DNA from: Pseudomonas paeninsulae
GTDB taxonomy: Bacteria; Pseudomonadota; Gammaproteobacteria; Pseudomonadales; Pseudomonadaceae
Reading direction: 5' to 3'
DNA: 64,000 nt
Assembly: GCF_035621475.1 (NCBI RefSeq)
Contig: NZ_CP141799.1
Coordinates: forward strand, 4,762,501 to 4,826,500
Of the stretch, positions 56,107-63,576 are shown piece after piece. The notes under the pieces are model-generated. The model searched no databases. It saw only the letters and a list, made by a program, of their open reading frames with translations, and was not told the DNA's origin. Both the position numbers and the translations under genes were made by a program. The stretch's first letter is position 1; the number at the start of each line of letters is the position of its first letter.

Positions 56107-56373
56107 TTATTCTTCGTGGACGTCGTGTTTGCGGTCGTACTGATTCATCTTCCACACATAGAAGAAAATCATCGCCACGAACGAATAGATTGAGCCCTGC
56201 TGAGCAAACCAGAAGCCCAGAGGGAAACCGAAGAACTGGATATGGTTAAGCTGTTCGACAAACAGAATCCCTGCGCCGAATGACACTGCGAACCAGATGG
56301 TCAGCAGGATCAACATCAGTCGCAGGTTATCTTTCCAGTAGGCCTTGGCGGCCTCTTGCTTAGATACGGACAT
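56107..56373 (-). CDS. DUF485 family membrane protein (YjcH type)
   Basis: The 88-residue protein has two membrane segments (about residues 20-40 and 60-75) and the DUF485 pattern YWKDNLRLMLILLTIWFAVS, ending in a charged tail. Such proteins are encoded with ActP and may be an accessory subunit. GGAG in the leader precedes the ATG at 56373. actP follows after ten bases, so the pair is an operon. Motifs ACTTTGGTCGAGTGC and CTACCAAGGTCGAATGC lie 70 and 175 bases upstream. Confidence 0.9.
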   Translation of the reverse strand: MSVSKQEAAKAYWKDNLRLMLILLTIWFAVSFGAGILFVEQLNHIQFFGFPLGFWFAQQGSIYSFVAMIFFYVWKMNQYDRKHDVHEE

Positions 56374-56443
56374 ATGAGGGACTCCTCGTTTTTTGTTGTT
56401 TTGACCCTTGCAACTTAGCAGTCCCAGTGGCGACCGCCAGTGA

Positions 56444-56460
56444 GACTTTGGTCGAGTGCC
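56444..56460. promoter_or_regulatory. GGTCGA motif, proximal copy, before DUF485-actP
   Basis: GACTTTGGTCGAGTGCC lies 71-87 bases upstream of the DUF485 start, matching the distance of the like motif before the acyl-CoA synthetase at 21746. Confidence 0.4.
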
Positions 56461-56546
56461 CGCGCCCAGCCACGTGCATAAGCCTTTCCAGCCCCCAGTG
56501 GCGCGGCTTACAGGCACAGAACCCGAACCGCCGGGCACAGCCGCCC

Positions 56547-56563
56547 CTACCAAGGTCGAATGC
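56547..56563. promoter_or_regulatory. CTACC-AA-GGTCGA motif, distal copy
   Basis: CTACCAAGGTCGAATGC differs from the 21746 motif only in the central AA/TT and the last bases. It lies about 175 bases before DUF485. Confidence 0.45.
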
Positions 56564-56777
56564 ACGAGCGCCGCTCTAGTCCGGGATTGGCGGACAAACC
56601 GGCGATTGTCGCAGTGGCTGTGACTGCAAGCGGTAACCTTCGGCCGGTTTTCGGGGCCATACCGCGATGCCCTGAGCTTCGGGAGCCCACCATAAACCGC
56701 CTCATCAGTCTCGGCCTCGCTACAGGCCGCGCAGGTGCAGTACTGGCCACTGCCAGGCAGCGCGCCGCGCCTTTTCG

Positions 56778-56975
56778 GTGTATGTCGATGAGCGGGATCA
56801 GGTCTGGCTGACCGACTTCGCGGCCAAGGCCATCGTCCATGTCGAGTCGGCCGGGAACGCTCCAGAGCTTCCCCAGCGACCGAGCAACGCCAACGTGCGG
56901 CAGATGCTCGGCCGCCCCGGCGAAGCCTGGGGCGCCGGGGCGGCAACCGGTCGGCGGATGGTCATTGGTTACTGA
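56778..56975 (+). pseudogene. Streptogramin lyase (Vgb)-like C-terminal fragment
   Basis: The frame encodes YVDERDQVWLTDFAAKAIVH, a shifted middle (TLQSFPSDRA in the neighbouring frame), and then SNANVRQMLGRPGEAWGAGA. These are blade sequences of Vgb-type beta-propeller lyases, whose usual tail reads FPSDRPNANVRQMLGRPGEVWG. The gene's front is missing and two frame changes lie within 100 bases, so it is a relic. The GST gene starts 69 bases downstream. Confidence 0.6.
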
Positions 56976-57044
56976 GTCATGCAGGCGTGGGGCGAACGCA
57001 GTAATCTTCCAACGATTGCGCTTAACCGCCTGTAAGGAGGCAGC

Positions 57045-57674
57045 ATGTCCAGCCCCAGCATGACCCTGTTCTACTCGCCCACCTCGCCCTTTGTACGCAA
57101 GGTCATGGTGCTGCTGCACGAGACCGGTCAACTCGACCGTGTGGCCTTGCAGCAGGTCCAGGCCCCCCCGACCACCACCGACGGCGAACTCAACCGGCTT
57201 AATCCGGCAGGCAAGATCCCCGCATTACGCCTGGCCGACGGCAATGTGCTGCACGATAGCCGGGTGATCCTCGACTACCTCGACCAGCAACATGTCGGTG
57301 ACCCGCTGATCCCGCTACAGGGACCTTCGCGCTGGCGGCGCCTGACCCTGGCCTCCCTGGCCGACGCGATCCTCGACGCGGCCGTGCTGATCCGCTACGA
57401 GAGCTTTTTGCGGCCAGCGGACAAGCGCTGGGAACAATGGCAGCAAGGCCAGCAGGCGAAGATCGAGCGCGCCCTGCAACAGTTCGAAGATGAGGCCATT
57501 GCCGAGCTGGCCTGTCACTTCGATATCGCCGCGATCGGCGTCGCCTGCGCCCTCGGCTACCTGGATTTCCGCCAGGCGCAACTGGGCTGGCGTGAACGCT
57601 TCCCGCAACTGGCCGGCTGGTATGCCGAGATCAGCCAGCGGCCATCGATGCAGGCCACCCAGCCGCCGGACTGA
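57045..57674 (+). CDS. Glutathione S-transferase family protein
   Basis: The 209-residue protein has a thioredoxin-like N-domain, MTLFYSPTSPFVRKVMVLLH (Ser/Cys-type active-site region SPFVRK), NPAGKIPALRLADG, and a helical C-domain with AIGVACALGYLDFR. It resembles YibF-type GSTs; the substrate is unknown. TAAGGAGG lies five bases before the ATG at 57045. Confidence 0.88.
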   Translation: MSSPSMTLFYSPTSPFVRKVMVLLHETGQLDRVALQQVQAPPTTTDGELNRLNPAGKIPALRLADGNVLHDSRVILDYLDQQHVGDPLIPLQGPSRWRRLTLASLADAILDAAVLIRYESFLRPADKRWEQWQQGQQAKIERALQQFEDEAIAELACHFDIAAIGVACALGYLDFRQAQLGWRERFPQLAGWYAEISQRPSMQATQPPD

Positions 57675-57813
57675 CATCAACCTGCGTAGGAAGAGTTCCA
57701 GCGCCTGCGACGCTGCGCTGTCGCGCAGCAAACTGGAGGCGGCAATCGCGCCTGTCGGCCTGTGGGCTCCTGTAGAGACTCTGTTCACGCTCAAGCTTTT
57801 GCTCATTCGAGCG

Positions 57814-57838
57814 TTTTCGCGGATAAATCCGCGCCTAC
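57814..57838. repeat. Short palindromic repeat (GCGGATAAATCCGC type)
   Basis: GCGGATAAATCCGC with CTAC behind it is the reverse orientation of the unit at 14301-14325. It lies between the GST and the small membrane-protein genes. Confidence 0.6.
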
Positions 57839-57861
57839 ACAAAGCGCCATAAGCCATAAAA

Positions 57862-58047
57862 TCAAAGACATACGGGTTGTTTGATAAAAGCCCGGGGGAC
57901 ACCTGATCCTTGCTGGCTCCTGCAATCTTTGCGACTGCCCCCATCCACCGGCGCGTGGCCCTGCGCCGGGGCAAATAACCGGGCGATCCGCCGCGCCAGC
58001 AGATGCCCGGCACGCGCCTCCTCGCGCAGGCCGATATGCCCGCTCAT
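57862..58047 (-). CDS. Small coupled ORF behind the creD-linked membrane protein
   Basis: A 61-residue frame starts with an ATG at 58047 that overlaps the TGA of the upstream gene by four bases. It begins MSGHIGLREEARAGHLLARR, an amphipathic basic stretch, and ends in a less convincing tail. The ATGA overlap is the only positive evidence. It may be a short real protein or the frame-shifted tail of a longer one. Confidence 0.35.
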   Translation of the reverse strand: MSGHIGLREEARAGHLLARRIARLFAPAQGHAPVDGGSRKDCRSQQGSGVPRAFIKQPVCL

Positions 58048-58349
58048 CGCCAGTACCACAGACGAAAAAAGCCACCAGCCAGTAGCAGACCAACCTGCCC
58101 GAGCCCCGCGCACAGACTGAGAAAGGACTGCAGCGCACGGTTCTGCGCGGCGTCTGCCAGGCCAGTCAGCTCACTCCAGAACGTCTCGGGTAGCAAGATC
58201 AGGCTCAACTGCGCCAACGGTTTACCTGACAGCAGCAGGCTGTCGATCAGGTTGAACTGACCGCCGAACATCAGCCCCAGCAGCATCAGCCCGGCGACCA
58301 CCAGGCCCAGGGCCAGACAAGCAGAAAACTGGACGAATATACGCATCAT
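58044..58349 (-). CDS. Small inner-membrane protein downstream of creD
   Basis: The 101-residue protein has three hydrophobic segments, starting MMRIFVQFSACLALGLVVAG and ending LAGGFFRLWYWR. GGGGAG precedes the first ATG by six bases. It is 45 bases behind creD on the same strand, where P. aeruginosa also has a small hypothetical gene (PA0466, from memory). The function is unknown; an envelope role with CreD is only suggested by position. Confidence 0.65.
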   Translation of the reverse strand: MMRIFVQFSACLALGLVVAGLMLLGLMFGGQFNLIDSLLLSGKPLAQLSLILLPETFWSELTGLADAAQNRALQSFLSLCAGLGQVGLLLAGGFFRLWYWR

Positions 58350-58394
58350 GATTGGCTCCCCGGAGTGGCGCAGCCAGGGCTGCGCCACTGTCCG

Positions 58395-59753
58395 TCAAAG
58401 GCTATTGGCAGGGCTGGACGGCGGGGTTTGACCGACGCCGTACCAGTCGAACTTGCGGGTCAACACCATCACGCAACCCAGCACTCCGAAGACCAGCAGC
58501 GAGCCCATCAGCAGGGCATAGTCCTCGGCGCTGAGCAGGGCGAACAGCAGGCCATAGAGCGCCGCCAGCAACACCGCGAAAGCCCCGCCGCGCAGCCAGC
58601 TGTGCAGCACATGGCTGATGTAGAAACCGATCAAGGACACACAGGCCAGCGCCGAAATGCCGTAGGCGCTGGCAAAGCTCAGGTGCTCGGACAGGGACAG
58701 CAACAGCAGATAGAACAAAGCCAGGGCCATGCCCACCAGGGCGTACTGCACCGGGTGCACCGCCATGCGCTTGAGCACTTCGAACAGAAAGAACACGGCG
58801 AAGGTCAGGCCGATAAACAACAGGGCATATTTGATCGCCCGCTCGGTCTTCAGGTATTGATCCACCGGGTCGACAAAGCTCACGCCAAAGTTGCGCGCCG
58901 CCAGCCCCTGGCAACTGTCCTTGCGCACACAATCCTGCAGCGCTTCTTCCAGATTGGTGGCGAAAAAGCTGGTCTGCCAATGCGCCTTGAAGCCCGCCGC
59001 ACTCACGGTGCGGCTACTCGGCAGGTACTCGCCGACAAAGCTCGGGTGCGGCCAATCGGAGCTCAGTTCGACCCGGCTGTCGCGGCCCACCGGGGTGATG
59101 CTCAGTTGCTCGGTACCCTGCAGCTTGAGGTCGAAGGCGAACTCCAGCAATTGCCCGCCCTGGCTATCCAGCGCCGGCAAAGGTGCATGCACACCGGCAC
59201 CGAAACGCTTGTCGCCACTGCCCGGAGCAAAGCCCAGGGTCGTGCCATTCAGACGCAATTGCAGGTCATTGCCGATGCCGCGGATATCGCTGATGCCCAC
59301 CGCCAGGAACGGCTTGTCGAAACGGTACAGGCCCAGCTCATCGCCCAGTCCCAGACGCACCGGCAGCTTGAAGGCGCCGCTGATCTGGTTATCGCTGCGG
59401 TACAACAACGCCTGATAAATACCGCGCGCACGCAGCTCGGTGGCGACCGTGCCATTGAACACGAAACGCTCCGGCAGAAAGTACAACCGCCCACGGGACT
59501 TCTGCTCTTGCAGATAGCGCTCGCCGCTCTTGGCGTGGGTTTTCCACTCCTGCCATACCTTGGTGTAGGGCTGGACCAGGACAGGCCCGGTGAGCTGCTG
59601 GCGATAGCTGGAACTGCGGGCGATGTCCTGCAATACCGCCTCTCGCTGATACTGCCGCTCGCTAACCAGCCCGCCGATCATCGACAACGGGACCAGCAAT
59701 AACAAAATCAGCAAGGCAATAGCGCCCAGCTTGAAACCCAGAATGCGGCTCAT
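58395..59753 (-). CDS. creD: Inner-membrane protein CreD
   Basis: CreD is an envelope protein of unknown mechanism, induced by the CreBC two-component system and by beta-lactam stress. The 452-residue protein has an N-terminal membrane segment (GAIALLILLLLVPLSMIGGL), a large periplasmic domain with YFLPERFVFNGTVATELRAR and LPLGLGDELG-like stretches, and about six C-terminal segments with FFLFEVLKRMAVHPVQYALV. The length equals E. coli CreD. GGAGAG precedes the ATG. No creB or creC is adjacent here, and I see no TTCAC direct repeat upstream. Confidence 0.92.
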   Translation of the reverse strand: MSRILGFKLGAIALLILLLLVPLSMIGGLVSERQYQREAVLQDIARSSSYRQQLTGPVLVQPYTKVWQEWKTHAKSGERYLQEQKSRGRLYFLPERFVFNGTVATELRARGIYQALLYRSDNQISGAFKLPVRLGLGDELGLYRFDKPFLAVGISDIRGIGNDLQLRLNGTTLGFAPGSGDKRFGAGVHAPLPALDSQGGQLLEFAFDLKLQGTEQLSITPVGRDSRVELSSDWPHPSFVGEYLPSSRTVSAAGFKAHWQTSFFATNLEEALQDCVRKDSCQGLAARNFGVSFVDPVDQYLKTERAIKYALLFIGLTFAVFFLFEVLKRMAVHPVQYALVGMALALFYLLLLSLSEHLSFASAYGISALACVSLIGFYISHVLHSWLRGGAFAVLLAALYGLLFALLSAEDYALLMGSLLVFGVLGCVMVLTRKFDWYGVGQTPPSSPANSL

Positions 59754-59928
59754 GGTGCAACTCTCCGATACGGTTTAGGTAGGCAGAGTCTGGGCAGCGC
59801 GGGTGGTGGTTTTATGGAGGGAGGATGGAAAGTTCGTGGAGATGCTGTGCAACCCACCGCAGCGCGAATAGACAGCGATGGGCGAAATGCGTAGCGTGCC
59901 GCTGATCGCCCATTCAGGATGAAAGGCC

Positions 59929-60369
59929 ATGACCCCGTACAACCCCTACGCCACCCCGCAAGCCAGCGTCGCCGATTCAGAATCGCGGGTGTCCGACGAG
60001 CAGATCGCCGCGCTACCCATCTCCGATAAATGGAAGCAGCGCTTCAGCGCGATTCAGCATGCCGGCGGCAGCAAGATGCCAAGGCTCAAGGAACTGCCCG
60101 CGGCAGAACGGCGCAAGGCATTCAGCTTCAACTTTCTGGCGTTCCTGTTCGGCCCTATCTACTACGCCATCAAGGGCATGTGGAAAAAGGGCCTGACACT
60201 TTTCCTGGCCTGCGCGGCCGTCGTAATCGCCTTGGGGGTGGGCCTGGATTTCCTAGGTTACGGCAAGATCGCCAACGCCCTCGGCTATGGCGTGGGTGCG
60301 ATATTCGTCACGCGCGCCAATGTCGATTACTACAAGAAGATGCTGCTTGACGATAACGGCTGGTGGTAA
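59929..60369 (+). CDS. DUF2628 membrane protein
   Basis: The 146-residue protein starts MTPYNPYATPQASV, then LPISDKWKQRFSAIQ, and has the DUF2628 core FSFNFLAFLFGPIYYAIKGM, then WKKGLTLFLA, and a tail AIFVTRANVDYYKK. Two to three membrane segments are visible. The function is unknown. It is the first of a row of small plus-strand genes. Confidence 0.8.
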   Translation: MTPYNPYATPQASVADSESRVSDEQIAALPISDKWKQRFSAIQHAGGSKMPRLKELPAAERRKAFSFNFLAFLFGPIYYAIKGMWKKGLTLFLACAAVVIALGVGLDFLGYGKIANALGYGVGAIFVTRANVDYYKKMLLDDNGWW

Positions 60370-60435
60370 CTCCACCAGTCAGTCTGACCGACAGCCACTG
60401 CTTTCTAGTGACCCAACAACATCAGGAGAATACCC

Positions 60436-60906
60436 ATGGCTGAGTATGTCGCCGAGGTGATTTGGCAACGCGGTGCACAGGATTTTCTCGGCAACCGCTA
60501 TAGCCGCAAGCATCTGCTGCGTTTTGATGGCGGCCTGGAGGTCGCGGGTTCGTCCTCGCCGCATGTGGTGCCGCTGCCGATGTCGGATGAAAGCGCAGTC
60601 GACCCCGAGGAAGCCTTTGTCGCCGCGCTCGCCAGCTGCCATATGCTGTGGTTTCTCTCCATCGCCGCCAAGCGCCGCTTTTGCGTGGATGACTACCGTG
60701 ACAGTGCCAGCGGGCTGATGCAGGCAAACGAGGCCGGTAAGCTGTTTATCGCCCAGGTGACCTTACGCCCTGCGGTCAGCTTCTCCGGTGAGCGCATGCC
60801 CACGCGCGAACAGATCGAGCAGATGCACCACCAGGCTCATGAGGAATGCTTTATCGCCAACTCGGTGAAATCCGAGATACGTTGCCAACCGCGCTTTGCC
60901 GAGTAA
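60436..60906 (+). CDS. OsmC family peroxiredoxin-like protein
   Basis: The 156-residue protein has the OsmC fold signatures DPEEAFVAALASCHMLWFLS (with the conserved active-site cysteine in ASCHM) and a second half ending CFIANSVKSEI, whose cysteine fits the second redox position. Such proteins reduce organic hydroperoxides. AGGAG lies ten bases before the ATG. Confidence 0.88.
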   Translation: MAEYVAEVIWQRGAQDFLGNRYSRKHLLRFDGGLEVAGSSSPHVVPLPMSDESAVDPEEAFVAALASCHMLWFLSIAAKRRFCVDDYRDSASGLMQANEAGKLFIAQVTLRPAVSFSGERMPTREQIEQMHHQAHEECFIANSVKSEIRCQPRFAE

Positions 60907-60955
60907 CACCACAGTGGCGACAGCGATTCACCTCACAGAACCCAAGGACGGCGCC

Positions 60956-61288
60956 ATGAAAAAACTCGCACTGCCCCTGATCACCCTGCTGGCGTTTAGC
61001 GCCTACACCCTCTATGTGATGCTGCATGCGCAGCAGTCGCTGCTGCAATTTGCTATGCAATTGCTGTCCAGCGCCGACACCGCCCAAGTGGTGATCGACC
61101 TCTACATACTCGCTGCCCTGGCCTGCATCTGGATGTACCGCGATGGCCGTGCACGGGGCAAGTCACTGGCCTACCTGCTGCCGTTCTTTGCCCTGACTGC
61201 GCTGTTTGTCTCTGTCGGCCCGCTGCTCTATCTGGTGCTCAAGGCCATAGACCCGGACAGCCGCACGCTGCTTAAAAACGCAGATTGA
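60956..61288 (+). CDS. DUF2834 membrane protein
   Basis: The 110-residue protein has three hydrophobic segments and reads VIDLYILAALACIWMYRDGR, then ARGKSLAYLLPFFALTALFV, as in DUF2834. ATG 60956 is eight bases from AAGGA; the longer frame from 60896 overlaps the osmC end and is not supported. Its last 17 bases overlap the DUF3096 gene on the other strand. Confidence 0.78.
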   Translation: MKKLALPLITLLAFSAYTLYVMLHAQQSLLQFAMQLLSSADTAQVVIDLYILAALACIWMYRDGRARGKSLAYLLPFFALTALFVSVGPLLYLVLKAIDPDSRTLLKNAD

Positions 61289-61424
61289 AATTGCCCGTGC
61301 CGAATATGCCGACCAGGCCAATCACGATCAGATAAATCGCCACGATGTAATTCAGCAAACGCGGCACCAGCAGAATCAGGATACCGGCGATCAGCGAAAT
61401 CAGCGGGGTAAGGGCAAGGTTCAT
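61272..61424 (-). CDS. DUF3096 small membrane protein
   Basis: The 50-residue protein starts MNLALTPLISLIAGILILLV, then PRLLNYIVAIYLIVIGLVGI, and ends NFNLRF: two membrane segments, the DUF3096 family. AGGAGATAACC precedes the ATG at 61424. It converges on and overlaps the DUF2834 gene by 17 bases. The function is unknown. Confidence 0.82.
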   Translation of the reverse strand: MNLALTPLISLIAGILILLVPRLLNYIVAIYLIVIGLVGIFGTGNFNLRF

Positions 61425-61551
61425 GGTTATCTCCTGATGGGTTATTGAAGCGCCAGTATGCGCGCCACTTCCAAACCACACAGCACTATCCATCTGCCGA
61501 GCCGTAAGGCATACACCACCCGTTAGACCATCCGCGTATTGAAGGCCATCT

Positions 61552-62124
61552 ATGAGCAGCGCCAGCCTGTTAACCTCATTACTGCAGTACAAAGCCTGGG
61601 CCAATCAGGAACTCTTCAGCGAGTTGCTGCGCCTTGATCCAGTCGCCCACCCAGCGGAGTTGCACGCCGCCCTGCGCATCCTCAATCACATCCATGTGGT
61701 CGAACAAATCTTTGTCGCCAACCTGCAAGGCATCAGCCACGGCTACAGCGCCACCAACACCCAAGAAACGCCCACGCTGGAAGCGCTCTACCAGGCGGTG
61801 CAGGCCACCGACCGCTGGTATCTGGGCTATGTGGAGGGATTAAGCGCCGAACAGTTGCGCGAGCGTATCGCCTTCGGCTTTGTCGACGGCGATGCCGGCT
61901 GCATGAGCCGCGAGGAGATGCTGGCGCATATCATCAGCCACGGCGGCTACCACCGCGGCGCAGTGGGGCGGATCATGGCGCAGCTGGCGCTTGTCCCGCC
62001 GCGGGATATCTACACCCGCTTTCTCCATCAGGCCGAGCCCGAGCGCCGCCAAGCGAACCGAGATGGCAACCATGCAGCCTCCCCATCCAACTTCAGAGCC
62101 ACCCCGACCAACCCTGGAAAATGA
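61552..62124 (+). CDS. DinB family metalloenzyme-like protein
   Basis: The 190-residue protein is a four-helix DinB fold: LLTSLLQYKAWANQELFSEL, LNHIHVVEQIFVANLQG and the metal-binding end EMLAHIISHGGYHRGAVG, with three histidines in place. DinB proteins bind divalent metals and often act as thiol-dependent transferases. The last 30 residues are Pro/Asn/Ser-rich and unlike the family. The nitrilase gene begins one base after the stop. Confidence 0.87.
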   Translation: MSSASLLTSLLQYKAWANQELFSELLRLDPVAHPAELHAALRILNHIHVVEQIFVANLQGISHGYSATNTQETPTLEALYQAVQATDRWYLGYVEGLSAEQLRERIAFGFVDGDAGCMSREEMLAHIISHGGYHRGAVGRIMAQLALVPPRDIYTRFLHQAEPERRQANRDGNHAASPSNFRATPTNPGK

Positions 62125-62125
62125 C

Positions 62126-62881
62126 ATGCCATCCATGCGAATCGCTGCGGCGCAGTCCTTGTCCGTCCCCGGTGACCTCGCCGCCAATGTCGCCATCCAC
62201 TGCAGCTTTATTGCGGCGGCCAGCGCAGCCGGCGTCGACCTTCTGGTATTCCCCGAGCTGTCGCTCAGCGGTTATGAGCTGCCACTGCTGGGCAGTCGCA
62301 CGGTTCAGCCTGAGGATGAAGTGCTGGCCCCCATTCGCCAACTGGTTCGCGCAAGGGCGATGACTGTGGTGCTTGGCGCTGCGCTGCCAAGCACCACAGC
62401 GCGCCCCTATATCGGCGCTATCACATTCTTCCCGGATGGCCGCACCAGCCGCTATTGCAAGCAGTACCTGGATCCCAGCGAAGCGCCCTTTGCGACTCAG
62501 GGCGAGCGCGGCGCCAAGCGCCATAACCTGGCAGGTGAGTCGTTCACTCTGGCAATCTGCGCCGACACCACCCACGCGCAGCACGCGCAAAACGCCGCCG
62601 CCACGGGTGCATCCCTGTATCTGGCCGGTGTGCTGGTGTCGCAGAAAGGCTATCCGTTGGATTCCGCCAACCTCAGCCGCTATGCCGCCAGTTACGCCAT
62701 GACCACGCTTATGGCCAATCACGGCGGCACGTCCGGGCGCTACCTGGCGGCCGGTAGAAGCGCGATTTGGGCACCCGGCGGCAAGCTGGTGGTCGAGGCG
62801 CCAGGCCCAGGCAGTTATCTGGTGATCGCGGCAAAAGAGTCTGCGCGATGGACAGGCGAGCTACGTTCGCTCGCAACCTGA
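62126..62881 (+). CDS. Nitrilase/carbon-nitrogen hydrolase family protein
   Basis: The 251-residue protein has the catalytic triad of the C-N hydrolases: Glu in LLVFPELSLSGYELP, Lys in SRYCKQYLDPSE and Cys in TLAICADTTHAQHA. It starts SMRIAAAQSLSVPGDLAANV. The amide or nitrile substrate is unknown. ATGs at 62126 and 62135 are both possible. The first gives the shorter gap, one base, to the DinB gene. Confidence 0.85.
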   Translation: MPSMRIAAAQSLSVPGDLAANVAIHCSFIAAASAAGVDLLVFPELSLSGYELPLLGSRTVQPEDEVLAPIRQLVRARAMTVVLGAALPSTTARPYIGAITFFPDGRTSRYCKQYLDPSEAPFATQGERGAKRHNLAGESFTLAICADTTHAQHAQNAAATGASLYLAGVLVSQKGYPLDSANLSRYAASYAMTTLMANHGGTSGRYLAAGRSAIWAPGGKLVVEAPGPGSYLVIAAKESARWTGELRSLAT

Positions 62882-62965
62882 CAGGTCGTTGAAAACGACG
62901 GCGGCGGCCAAGACATACAACTGCTATACCGATCATCGACCAGCCAACCCCTCATGGAGCCCCCC

Positions 62966-63562
62966 ATGACTCAGCCAATACGCTGTAGTTGCGGCAAGTT
63001 CAAAGGCACCCTCGCCCGCACCCACAAAGAGAATCGCGGCCTCTGTTATTGCACGGATTGCCAGGCCTTTGCCCGCTACTTGCGCCGCGCAGAGCAGATA
63101 CTCGATCGCAACGGCGGCACCGATATTATTCAAACCACACCGAAGCACGTCAGCTTTACCGATGGCATCGAGCACCTGGCCTGCATGCGCCTCACGCCGA
63201 ACGGCCTGCTGCGCTGGTATGCCAGCTGTTGCAATACCCCCATCGGCAACACCCTGGCCAACTACAAGCTGTCCTTCGTGGGCCTGGTGCATAACTGCCT
63301 GGAGTCCGCGCCGGTTTCGCTGGACGAGGCCTTCGGGCCAATCCGCATGCAGCTGAAGACCCGGTCCGCCCAGGGCAAACCCAAGCCCAAAGCCTTTGGC
63401 TTGCCGGCCGCCATGGTGCGCATTGCCAGCATGCTGCTCAAGGCGCGCCTGGATGGCAGCTACAAGCGCACGCCGTTCTTTATCCCCGGCTCCAACACGC
63501 CCCTGGTCACGCCCAAGGTGCTCAGTCCGCAGGAAAGGGAGGAGGTGATGTATGCGGCCTGA
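62966..63562 (+). CDS. GFA-like zinc protein (DUF6151)
   Basis: The 198-residue protein has cysteine groups CSCGKFKG, CYCTDCQAF and ASCCNTPIG, the zinc-site layout of glutathione-dependent formaldehyde-activating-enzyme-like proteins, in the DUF6151 form. Activity on formaldehyde is not implied. GGAG at 62957 supports the ATG at 62966 over that at 62954. Confidence 0.75.
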   Translation: MTQPIRCSCGKFKGTLARTHKENRGLCYCTDCQAFARYLRRAEQILDRNGGTDIIQTTPKHVSFTDGIEHLACMRLTPNGLLRWYASCCNTPIGNTLANYKLSFVGLVHNCLESAPVSLDEAFGPIRMQLKTRSAQGKPKPKAFGLPAAMVRIASMLLKARLDGSYKRTPFFIPGSNTPLVTPKVLSPQEREEVMYAA

Positions 63563-63576
63563 CAGGCAGCTGCGCC

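Larger units (their letters stand above)
56374..56777. other. Promoter region of the DUF485-actP operon
   Basis: The 404 bases have no gene. They contain GACTTTGGTCGAGTGCC (from 56444) and CTACCAAGGTCGAATGC (from 56547), both in the same orientation and similar to the motif before the acyl-CoA synthetase. The far end borders the streptogramin-lyase fragment. No clear sigma-54 or -10/-35 pair is convincing. Confidence 0.5.

Noticed and set aside
54333..56249. 638-codon plus-strand frame
   Set aside because: Antisense shadow of actP; Asp/His-rich, no start signal and no known domain.
56386..56420. Sigma-54 promoter before DUF485-actP
   Set aside because: On the minus strand TGGGAC...TTGC has 11 or 12 bases between GG and GC instead of ten.
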